Source: Ascaris suum
Taxonomy: Eukaryota; Nematoda; Chromadorea; Rhabditida; Ascarididae
NCBI GenBank assembly: GCA_013433145.1
Contig: CM024173.1
Coordinates: forward strand, 7,088,322-7,152,321
Direction of reading: 5' to 3'
Length of the DNA: 64,000 bases
Of this stretch, positions 13,701 to 24,000 are shown in pieces. Under the pieces are notes generated by a model. That model saw nothing but the letters and a program-made list of their open reading frames with translations. It was not told the origin of the DNA and ran no database searches. Position 1 is the first letter of the stretch, and the number at the start of each line of letters is the position of its first letter. The position numbers and the translations under genes are program-made.

Positions 13701-14487
13701 TTTGGGGTCATCTTCCCTTGTATTATGACCTTTTTGGAGGAAAACATCGCAACTTCATACTGTTCACTCAGAAGAGCCCATTTTTATAGGAAAATGGTCA
13801 AGTCTGCAGAGGATTCCTGCTCGCCTTTCTTTGCACATGCAAGCTAAAGTGACACATTTTGCGAAGAAAGTGCGTTGATTCAGGTAGAATGAAGAAGCTC
13901 CATGGAGTTAATTAGTTGATGGCTTCATGAGTAAGCGCTCAAGCTCCAATCCAGTGAGAGTTAATCTGCCAGATAATCTATTAACGTATCATCAAACGTC
14001 ATCTCTACTTGACAATCTTGGAGCAGCACCTCGATGAGTTCCACGTTGCGCAAGTATTGACCTATGAAGCGTGACCTCCATGAAGCACTGTTTTTTCGAC
14101 GTTAAATTTTTTCCCAGTAGTTTATGCTAAGTGATGGAGCCACAATTAACCCCTTTAATGTGCATACTTCATCTGGAAGTCGAACCTATTTCAACTTTCT
14201 TCCAGCTTCATGTTGTGGAGTGTCGTTCGAGTCACTTGTGTTTTCAGGTGGTCGCATGTAGCCTGCTGCGTGCTTTGTTTGACTCAACTGATAATCTGAA
14301 TGGTTACGCAGGCCTGATGATGTGCATTCCAACATTGAACAAATCGGCGTTTCATATCGTCGAAAAGATTTCTGCAGGACACCTCGTCAAACACGATTAT
14401 ATGGCCAGTCAGTTCACCGACCATGTTATTCCAACAAAGGTGGAAAATATATTCGCAATAACCGAATATGCAATGAGCTATGCTTAA
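7695..14487 (+). CDS. GNAT-family N-acetyltransferase, nematode two-domain type (6 exons, 313 aa)
   Basis: Predicted acetyl-CoA-dependent acetyltransferase; substrate unknown. Exons are 7695-7757, 9433-9535, 10932-11120, 11865-12115, 12985-13080 and 14248-14487. All have GT-AG borders and the phases join without a break into 942 nt (313 codons plus TAA). The start MSGYEVVRNP lies 30 nt after a TTGCAG acceptor at 7664, which could take a spliced leader. Residues 57-118 hold the GNAT core: a beta strand, then RPDHRGTGVGTRLF (about 87-100), which is the acetyl-CoA pyrophosphate loop (R/Q-x-x-G-x-G/A). The second half, from LRMSPKYANRYGF onward, resembles the extra C-terminal domain of the nematode-expanded GNAT family (formerly DUF1248, now an Acetyltransf_18-like region). 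That assignment is from memory of the family and is less sure than the GNAT call. Introns of 1.7, 1.4, 0.7, 0.9 and 1.2 kb hold no recognisable gene. AATAAA follows 7 nt after the stop. Confidence 0.85.
9433..9535 (+). CDS. Acetyltransferase exon 2
   Basis: The acceptor is TTTCTTTGCAG. The exon codes TYKDEGWLLSYEDY and so on, ending ISK in phase 1 at AAGG|gtattt. Confidence 0.82.
10932..11120 (+). CDS. Acetyltransferase exon 3 (acetyl-CoA binding loop)
   Basis: The acceptor is GCTTTTTAG and the exon runs phase 1 to phase 1. It carries the GNAT core strand MTVGVFYV followed by RPDHRGTGVGTRLF, the cofactor-binding motif. It ends GGAG|gttcga. Confidence 0.9.
11865..12115 (+). CDS. Acetyltransferase exon 4
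   Basis: The acceptor is CGTTTCAG and the exon enters in phase 1. It begins LRMSPKYANRYGFNKF, the end of the GNAT fold, and then enters the C-terminal half. It ends AAG|gtttgt in phase 0. Confidence 0.87.
12985..13080 (+). CDS. Acetyltransferase exon 5
   Basis: The acceptor is GTTTTAG. The exon has 32 codons, phase 0 to 0, including VGNYLCIGPFYADN, a strand pattern like a second GNAT-fold sheet. It ends AAC|gtgagt. Confidence 0.85.
14248..14487 (+). CDS. Acetyltransferase exon 6 (terminal)
   Basis: The acceptor is GTGTTTTCAG. The exon has 79 codons and ends ITEYAMSYA then TAA. The frame is open from the acceptor to the stop. Confidence 0.87.
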   Translation: MVACSLLRALFDSTDNLNGYAGLMMCIPTLNKSAFHIVEKISAGHLVKHDYMASQFTDHVIPTKVENIFAITEYAMSYA

Positions 14488-14493
14488 TTTAAC

Positions 14494-14499
14494 AATAAA
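14494..14499 (+). terminator. Polyadenylation signal of the acetyltransferase gene
   Basis: AATAAA starts 7 nt after the TAA stop, which would give a very short 3' UTR, common in nematodes. Confidence 0.65.
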
Positions 14500-16780
14500 A
14501 CTTTATTAAGGGATCGGACAAATACAGGATCTGGTACCAAGCCACTTGCTAACACTATCAGTGCACTTTAAATATTCCGCTTCATACACCCTCGTCGAAA
14601 TCGGCTACTGCCGGTTGAAGCCCTGAAAAATACTGAACTAAAATTTCTGGATTCAGTCTACCGTTTTCGAAGTACTCTACTTTATACATATCGAGCTAGT
14701 TATGTCTCGTGTTCGAATAACAAGCTAGTCCATCGAATCTTGAATACTGATAACTACTTGTTGTGTTTTCAAAATTTCTGCTCTGATAACGATCACTCAT
14801 AGTATTGCCTTATGATCAATCTGCATATTAACTTTTATCATTGCACAGGAATATTCCCTGTGTACATTGCGTATTTGCGATATTAGTTTCGTGTTCTCAG
14901 CGACCACTGTTTGAAGCAAGCGTTTCATTACAGAGTGAATATTTATAATTGTCAGTGTGTGAGAACAGTCACAGCAACTTCCTCATAATGAGGCATAACA
15001 TTTAAATCATTATCCCTGCAGAGGCATTATCAACTGGCATAAAACCAACCATTCAATACCACCTTTGAACGAGGAACATCTTACTGGAAACAACATGTAA
15101 ATGTTCTCAACTATCCAAAACACTGAAATCCAAACGAAATCGTATTTGTGCTTTCATTTCTCCAAAGAAATCGGCAAGTAGCAGGTATTGTGATGATGTA
15201 GTTGTATGACCTCAGTTCAAGAATGGCTGATATAATAGCTATCTTTAGAGCAATCTCTGCCATATGGGCGCGGGCGCGAGCATGCGTTTAGCACCGGCAT
15301 CTCAGTGCGTAACGACAGCAGGTGGAAAACGGCTTTACTGTTTAGCCTCTCAGGCAGATGCCTATTTATAAGCGATGGAAGCAGTCGATAAATTTGAGAA
15401 AAATGAATCGGCTAAATTATCTTAGGTGATTTTCCGACTCACTTTGCTCGCTATTTCTTGCGAAGCAGGTTTTAGGAATTGGAACAGTGGAACTTCTGAT
15501 GTGTGTTCGAAGTATCAAAAGAAAAACCTCGTTCCTTCGCCTTCCGCTCGAAATCTACGTTTCATTTCGCTCGTTATATCGATCAGTCTGTTGTTCTCCA
15601 CACTCATCTTATTTTTAAAGCTCCGCTGGTATAGAATTTACCTTGACAAATGTATACTCAAAATCCCATAGGTAAAATTTCCTCACACCAGAAACATTCT
15701 AGGATGACACAAAAGTGCTTTCCTCAAAAGAAACATGCCAACCAATACACTGGTGTCTTCCAGCTAACACATAACACTTTTTATCGAATATGTTTCCATT
15801 TTAACTTTGACCTTTGTTTTGCCAATTAGATTTTCAATTTTCCCGGCACTCCCAAGGTGCAATGTTGCCACTCGACAAATAACGTTTCAGCTTACTCCAA
15901 TATGAAATTTTTGTTTTCAGGATAAGGAGCATTAATGTAAATGATGACTCGAGCGAACTGAGGTTGAGGGACCTCTCACACAAACCATTGCATAAACTTT
16001 TTAAATGAATTTTGACCATCGCAAAACAGCTCACCGACAGTGACGATTCGAAATTAGAAGAATTTTGTCTATGAATGCAAATTGGTGAGTTTGCCAACGA
16101 ATGATATCCAAACGTGTCGCATGCAATTCAATATCAAACAATGTGATTATGCAACCACCTGTTAGCCTCAATTGTCGAATAAGCGTAAATTCGTGCAGAT
16201 AACACGACCGCTAAATGTTTGCAGTAAATCCAAAGCCATATCTCATCATTTCAAACGTTCAGTATTATCCTACAGCTTTTGTTAAGTTACTTGCAGCAAA
16301 CCTACAAAACGATTCCCTGCTTGCTCCTTTCGGAAGTCGCATTTTCTCTCACACTCATTAGAGGTAAATTACCTTGATGCAACTATCATATTTACATCTG
16401 AAGGTATTTTTTATGATGGCATCGAAAATAAGATTATATTTTTCCACTGTTTATTCGTTTAATCATCTGAGCACAGAAACGAAAAGGCACGAAAAGAAGT
16501 TAACGGGTAGCCAAATCAGAAGGATTTTTAGAAGATAAACAACTAAACATAAAAAGGTGTGCCAAAAAAACAACATAATACAACTACAAATTTTCTTGCA
16601 ATTTTACCGTGTTCATCGAATGTTCTAAGACGGACGCGAAAGGTAAAAAATGACGAGGATGAAAAATTATCCGATAATACGGCAAGTGAGTGGAAATTTA
16701 TCGCCTAAAATCTGCACAAATTGAAAAAAAGGAAACGCAAATCTGTACAATTAAAAAAAAATCATTCCAAAACGGAAAGT
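14500..16780. other. Convergent intergenic stretch
   Basis: This interval separates the plus-strand acetyltransferase from minus-strand genes. It is AT-rich. I see no exon with good borders and only short open frames without recognisable motifs. Confidence 0.55.
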
Positions 16781-16899
16781 TCACAGTGAAGTAGTTACAC
16801 ATGTACGACGTAAATCCTCCATCCCTGTAACGCATACGCAGTATCCACTCTCAACTTCTATCGGCTTACAATGCAGCATTTTCTTTACTTGTTCCTTAT
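16781..16899 (-). CDS. Candidate peptide gene exon 2
   Basis: A strong TTTTGCAG acceptor is followed by an open frame of 38 codons to TGA that contains four cysteines. This is the better supported half of the model. Confidence 0.35.
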
Positions 16900-17188
16900 C
16901 TGCAAAAGAACTGATTGGAGGGCAATAGTTCGTGCTGATCAAGAGCGCAAGCTTTTTCGTCCGTAAAAGTGGTAAAAGAGAAGGACTGCAAGGTTTAAAA
17001 GGTCTTCTTTGGAGGTGGTAGGTAAAGAAAAAGGAGAATGAAATAAGATGTAGTATCAGCATAAACCAGTAAAAACCTGTGACCGTTCGTCTTGATTGGT
17101 TAATGCTCCCCAATAAACCTTCAGAGAGGAAGAGGACCAAGAAGTTGCAATTTATGGTTCCTAAAATATGCCGCATTAATCGGCTCAT
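16781..17188 (-). CDS. Candidate small cysteine-containing peptide gene (2 exons, about 62 aa)
   Basis: Not recognised. On the minus strand, exon 17119-17188 (ATG at 17188) ends GAAG|gtttat in phase 1. Exon 16781-16899 begins after a strong TTCTTTTGCAG acceptor, also in phase 1, and reads to TGA. The peptide begins MSRLMRHILG, has a short hydrophobic stretch NFLVLFL that could act as a signal or anchor, and ends with a Cys-containing tail (GYCVCVTGMEDLRRTC). A longer in-frame start exists at 17251. The gene lies about 770 nt downstream of the ABCB8-like stop on the same strand, where a downstream operon gene or a 3' UTR intron could sit. Support is one good splice pair with matching phase; there is no homology evidence. 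Confidence 0.3.
   Translation of the reverse strand: MSRLMRHILGTINCNFLVLFLSEGLLGSINQSRRTVTGFYWFMLILHLISFSFFFTYHLQRRPFKPCSPSLLPLLRTKKLALLISTNYCPPISSFADKEQVKKMLHCKPIEVESGYCVCVTGMEDLRRTCVTTSL
17119..17188 (-). CDS. Candidate peptide gene exon 1
   Basis: This exon has 23 codons plus one base from ATG at 17188. It includes the hydrophobic stretch and ends at a GAAG|gtttat donor. Confidence 0.28.
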
Positions 17189-17955
17189 GTTCAACTCAAG
17201 TCTCATTCCGTTACAGTGAAGGCGAATATGAGACATATATGAGCGATGCAATGTGCATCATCGGCATTAATAACAGCTTACAGACTTATTGAGCTTTACA
17301 AGCAGTACTCATTTAAATGTTTTAAATTTGTGATTGCGTCCTACTGCACATAAAGATAGATTTTCTTCGTACAAATGCCCCATATATACTTTCGGCTTTC
17401 AATTCACTGTCACTTCTTAGCGCAATAAGAATGACGCCATAAACTTTGCCTTAATATCAATGCGCAAGACTATTACACTCTAGCACATACGCCATACCTT
17501 GTGGACTGCTTTTGAAAAAACAAGTAAATAGCATAAAAAGTCGAAAAAATCACCAAGACAGAAGCTGAAATAACAAAAAAAGAAATCAACACCAGTTACT
17601 ATCTAATATCAGAATAAATGAATGTATTTTAATTTAGAATCATATGTTGGCTTATATTAAACAAGTATTCGTATCACAGAATGTTATAACAACTTTAATA
17701 GTATTCAAGTCATTTAGATACTGCAAACATGGATAATAACCTATATACGGTGAAAAATTCGACAATAAGTCACCTCACAAACAGGCATTCTGTTTACTGC
17801 GGATCAACGACAGATTCCATGAGGAGTGTGATTTAATGAAGTAGAAAATAATCACATTCATCAAACTCGTTCAACTGTACTCAATAAAATAAATGAAAAT
17901 AACGATAATTAACAAAAATGGACGAATGCTTTGAAGATCAACAATCAGAGCAAAA

Positions 17956-18033
17956 TTACCCTGACTGATACTGCAATCTTGTCAAGTTGTAGTATTCTCC
18001 TCCCTTCTTGAGAAGTTGTGTGTGCGTGCCTTG
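17956..18033 (-). CDS. haf-3: ABCB8-like exon 13 (terminal)
   Basis: The acceptor is GTTATTGCAG. The exon codes [17 protein letters not shown], the conserved end of the ATPase domain, and stops at TAA. A weak ATTAAA polyadenylation-like signal on the minus strand lies at 17694-17699. Confidence 0.92.
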   Translation of the reverse strand, partial: QGTHTQLLKKGGEYYNLTRLQYQSG

Positions 18034-21000
18034 CTGCAATAACATTTGCATATCTAAGCAAATAAAGCAATAACACTTATGCAATTTCCGATATCCATAA
18101 AACACTACTAAAGCTATGAATTCTCATATCGTTTTTCAAACTTTCATATCAAACTCTCGCACTTCTGTAACATCGTCAAAATCTGCGGATAACAGAAGTG
18201 CTAGAATTGGGGCTCTCGAACTTCGAGTACTCTCGAACGACTTCCATGCTTTCTGAAGCTTGAGGCTCTCGGTGTTTTTCTGGTGTTAGCGTTTGATACG
18301 CCGATCTTCGGATGCTAGAGAAATTCAGATTTCACAGGCTCTTGAATTTCGAAGGTCCTTAAGCAAAATCAGTAAAGTCAGTGGCAAACATAAATGCTGG
18401 CACTTGGAGTCCAGAACTTCAGATGCTCCCGATCATTTTCGGGAGACCGGAAATTTTTTCATAGACCAACACCAATACGTGATCATCAAACGCAGTAATT
18501 AGTGATAATTCATGTGATTTCAAGGATTTCTGTCTATTTCCGCATGCATAAATTATAATATGCCACAGATTTTGCTAATACGTCAAGTCTTTGAAAAAAA
18601 GAGATTAAAAGAGAAGAAACCTCAACGATTTTTCGATCCTTGAGGACGGCAATGGTGTCGGCATTCTGAATGGTGCTCAATCGATGTGCAATTATGATCA
18701 CTGTTCGTCCACGAGTGGCACGATCCAACGCCTCACGAACCTTAAAAACATACATTAGTCACTCTCTGTCGCAAAAATAAACAACGCATTGTTTCGCCTA
18801 GAAGCTTTTCTATAATGCAAATGCATAACAAGAAAGCATCACGATTTTCTCCACCTTGGCGTACATATAATGCTAAAATGCTAGACTGCCTCGTAGTTAG
18901 AAAACCAACTCAAATCGACTTTATAACTGCAGAAAAGTATTCCACTCAGGAAAGTTAGATTTGTCATTACAAGCATACTCGGTACTTCTGTTCAGTAGAA
19001 AAACTAAGATTTTTCGATTGAAGGGAAACGAAGGAACAGCAATTTCGAGTGCTCGATGGCTGGCCGATTCGAAGCACCAAAAAGACAATTCTTATCTCGA
19101 CATTCCTTTCGACGTAATGAGATGGAATCATTTCTCATCGATGGAATTAGTCTTGCAAAGCGATATAGTACCATTCAAGTGTAATATGCATAATCAAAAA
19201 ACGAAGACAATGAATAATAAGCAACTGCAACGCAATTAAAACCTCTCATGAAGGAATGATACGACATGTTTTTTCTTGGAACAGAATAGTACAGGAAGCG
19301 GCTTACAACTGATCAAAGTTGGTTCCATTTACTCTTTGGATTTTATTCATCTCATGGTAAAAACGGTCATATCAAATTTCAGAGATGAAATGGGGAATAG
19401 GACAGGGAGCAGGGAGGGAAGGAGGGAATAATACGGCAGCGAAAAAAACTTTCTGGCTGGAGCAGTGCATTCGCTTTATTGAAGCCCTCAAACTATTTGT
19501 TACAGAGCCAATCGACATTTCTCCTTGAAGAAGAGTTCAGAATTCCGAGTAGAATAAGCACCGTTTCGATCCTCATGTAAATGAATCCCCATTTCTGAAC
19601 TGAAATTTTGAAACGCAGTATCACCCAATATATCCCATGCCACAGACAAAGGGATCACTGACTAGATTCACTGTTGCCTTATTATGCGCAACAAGCCATT
19701 AAGGTGAAACAACTATTTTCTGTTACAATCGATATGTCTCTAATTAATAAAGGTGCACATAAGTACAAACTTCTAGCAGATTTGTATTGCTGAAGAATGA
19801 AAAAGAAATAAATACTACCGACTAGATCAGTAAGCCACTAGGCTCTCACAACTTTCTTGAGCGAACGCACTATATCTCCTTACGCATATGTCAATGTCTG
19901 CGAATAGATCTGGGCCAATAAGCGACTAAAAAGCGATGAATCAAGGTTTTTATATAGTCCATTATGTCTCGATAATTTATCACTCCAATGCCTTCTTCAA
20001 ATGACGCGAAAAAAGTCAAAACATACGATATTTTCACTCTCAGCATCGAGAGCACTGGTTGCCTCATCGAAGATCAACACTGGTGGATTCTTAAGCAGTG
20101 CACGTGCGATCGCTACTCTCTGCTTCTGTCCGCCACTCAACGTCACTCCCCTTTCGCCCACTAAGGTTTTATATCCGTCCGGAAACTCCTCGATGAACGT
20201 ATGTGCATTCGCCAGCTGAGCGGCTTCCCGAACCTTAAATTATCGTTCGTAACCGTTCATCTATGACAAAAACACTTCTAGATTTCCTCGAGCATCAATC
20301 AGCGCAATTCTTTGTGAGTGGTAAAGTTGAAGAAGGCTCAGGAAATCAAATGGAGCATGCTCACCCGTTCTCACCTCCTAAATGAATCCTCTGTAAGCCA
20401 AATGCCATAACTGGGCATACTGGAATTTGCAATAAGTGATCCTGTGATTAGTAAAATTCATTGGGATAAATTCGTCATGAAACTTAGGCAGGCCACATTA
20501 GCCTAAGAGGTATCTCAACAAGAGGGAGTACTTATTGCTATACAAGTTGAATGAAGAATTATTACTCAGCGTCATTAAAAAGATCCGCCTGACTTGCCTA
20601 AGACGATGAAAGACAGCAAATTTACTGTTGAGATTATACTTTTACATGTTCTCCAACCACTTCCCTCCACTCAAAAAGCTTTTATTATATACTGTTCTAT
20701 AGCAATTAATAACATCGCCCTAGATGAATGTACCAAAGAAGAGAAGCCTCAAGATAATAAATTTGATGAGTTATTTACATTCGAGAACAAGAAACTGGAT
20801 GAAGCAATGGAAAATGACGGAGGAGAACAGCCACTTGGATGCAATGTTTGAATAAACTTACCGACCAACGATTAAAAGGTAAACTGAATTAATGGCCAAC
20901 TGAACGAATTGTGATTACTCATACAGCTATCTCATGGATAAACAAATGCAGCATAACAGCTAATCAGATGAGCAACTATGAGGTTGTGCATCCCGGCTGC

Positions 21001-24000
21001 GAAGGTGCAATTACTCAGCTACCAGCGAAGCCATCATTTAAGATTTAGAAAACGAGGATGGAAAAGTTTTTTCCAATTCTACTATCTGAACTCAATAAAG
21101 AAGGAGATGGCCTAAAGATCTGAGAAAACATTACGGGTCCGGAAAACGAATGGAAATTTGTAAACGGCACGTGCGAATATATTACAAACAATATTTCACT
21201 TCGAGGGTTTTCGCTTACAGATAAAATAAGCCAATAGCTGCAGCAATACGAATGACATACAAAGGTTGTAAAAAGAGATGGAAGCCAGGAATCCTGGAGG
21301 GGAGTTTAAAAAATTTGAGGAAACTTAAAACGGTTTTGCTAGTGAAGATGAAAGGAAAGATGGGTTTGAAGAAATGACCTCTTCCGCTCAGCAACAGAAG
21401 GAACTTTCAACGGGAACAATTCGCAATATCGGTTATTAGATGACCTGTTGATCCGTTGCATCCGGTTTTCCATAACGAATATTCTCTTCAATTGTTGTTG
21501 CAAACAACACCGGCTCCTGTGATATGAGACCGATTACTGCGCCACGAAGCCATGATGGGTCAAGTGTTTTTATATCCCTTCCATCCAACGTTATACGACC
21601 CAGTGTTGGTTCGTAGAAGCGTTCCAGCAATGCCGTTAATGTTGTTTTACCTCAATCAAATATATGACACTTGAACGAACACTTCACACAGAAACAACAA
21701 TCAAAAGTGAAATAACACAGAGTGGCAAGAATTTCTATTCGGGTTTTTTGATTCTTCACTTAAGAGCTTTTATTCACGAACTTACTGCTTAACTGTAACC
21801 CTCGAAACAAAAGGTGTGCTTTCAACAGTTTATTCTAGTCGAACACCTGCAAAAGCTGCTAACATTCATTAACAAGTTAAGTATAGTCGAGGTGATCACC
21901 TAATGGATAAATTTAAAGTCATTCGGAACAAAATAATCCATTCAGAAAAGAATCAAGCAACGCTCCTGTTCTACACTAACACTTATGCATTTTCTTTAGA
22001 AGGCAACCTACAGAACTGCCATTCCCCTACGTCCCCTCAACATACACAGAATTGTAATGGTTACGATCGCAAGTCGGTGGGAGTGCAATGCACACTCATT
22101 CACTTCGTGAGGGGCTAAACACTTTTGGTGTTTCTTTGCAGCTCTCTCACTACCTTGCACATCGGCCCTCGTCAAAATTCTGTCCCATTCGTATGACTAG
22201 TGATAATATAAACCACCATATACGAATTCAGTTTCAAACAAACAAAAACTACAAAGAAAAACCTTCTCCACTAGGCCCACAAAGTGCGAGCACTTTGCCT
22301 GGTTCGACGGTCAGATGAAGACCCTCAAGAACAAGCTGCCCAGGCCTTGAAGGATATGCAAATGAAACGTTTTCGAATCGAATTTCTCCAAGCAGAGAGT
22401 GAAACGGTATTCGTTGGCCCCCTTTTACAGGTATGCTCGGCACAAGATTGGCGAACTGCAATGCACATCTAGAACATTTCGTGACCAATGAAGTGCACTG
22501 AGCATGATGACAATAGTCCCTCAACTTGCTTAAAACTTGACTCGAGCGGCCTCTGCAATGCTCATAAATGTATGATGACGCTCGATATGGCTGCAGAAGC
22601 TAGTAAAGGGTGAAAAGTGGCCGCCTGTTTGTAACTTGAGAGGTTTGCAAGTGAGCAGCAAGTACGGTGACCACTTCATAAGCACAAAGCGGATGCTTTG
22701 CTCGTTTCTTTTTTAAACCTCAAACGCTAAGAAAAACCTATTAAGACGACGACTGCTCCTGACGATAGTGAGAATCTTGTCCACAGACAGCCATTAAACC
22801 CGATACCTCCTACACGTTTATGTCCTCTCAGTTCTATTGCACATATAGTGCAACGGACTCGACGAGCGCACAACACCGACAAGCTCAATGGAATTCACAT
22901 CTTTTTGATTGGAATCAGTTTGAAGCAGACTAGAAGTTGGCTTCAACATAAAAGACATTAATCATTCATATGTGCAGACTATCTGGTTCCAAGTGATATC
23001 AGTTCTAATTTGATTGTCGATGCTATGCGCTCATCGACGGTGCGCCTTATGTGCACAGTGGAGCCAAAAGAAGCTGAGATAGCAGATAATGGGTGGTGAC
23101 AGCGCCCGTTGTTGATCAGCGGTGAAGCATCTGCTCAGAAAGCTGAAGGCGTCGGGTTCGATGCCTGTCTCTAGTCGAAGCTTTTACTCATTGTCAAAAA
23201 CAATCGGTGTTATCGAAACCTGAGCCTGATCGAAAGTAGCTTCAACGCAAAGGACATTATAGTAACCATCAAATGGTACAATTGTGGATTTCCTTAAAGA
23301 AAGATTCGTTCGACCGGTCACAACACGTAGCTTAGAACGCCCTAAAAACCCTTAGTTCGCTTCTTAAGTGTCCCAAAACACCATTTAGAACATTACAAAG
23401 AAAGCCCTGATGAAAGCTCCACATATCGTCCTAAAAGCTGGCAAATGTTATTAATTTTAATTCATACCACCTCTCGACTGTACACACTGGACATGAAAAA
23501 AGCATTTCAACGTGACAGCCCTGATCCCTTCCAAGCCTTATATTATAATCAAACTTCAACTGTAATATGCACTACACTCTCGACACGTGCCTTTTTAGAG
23601 TGTAAGTGGGCTCGGATCACATCGCTTTCCCTACAACTCTAAGAAAGTTTCAATGCAACCCGCTCCTCATCGACTACACATTCCCTCAAAAATTAAAGAA
23701 ACCTAGAAATCGTGGTGCTTACAAATAGACTTTTACACAGGTCCTAAGTAGCAACAAGCACAACAGATTTAAGGCATTTTTTAAATCATCACAACTGGAC
23801 TTCTCTTCATATCAACCTGCGACAAGCCCTTTACTTTCCTCAGAAAATTTGCATACTTTACGGCTGCGGCCGCAAAGTTCTCTGAATGGTGGTCATTTCT
23901 TTGCAGATATAAATATAAAACAATAAGACTGGCAAGTTATTTTTCGAAATCCGGTTGGTTGTATGACCCCTTATACCAATACTCAGAAATAATGCCTGAA

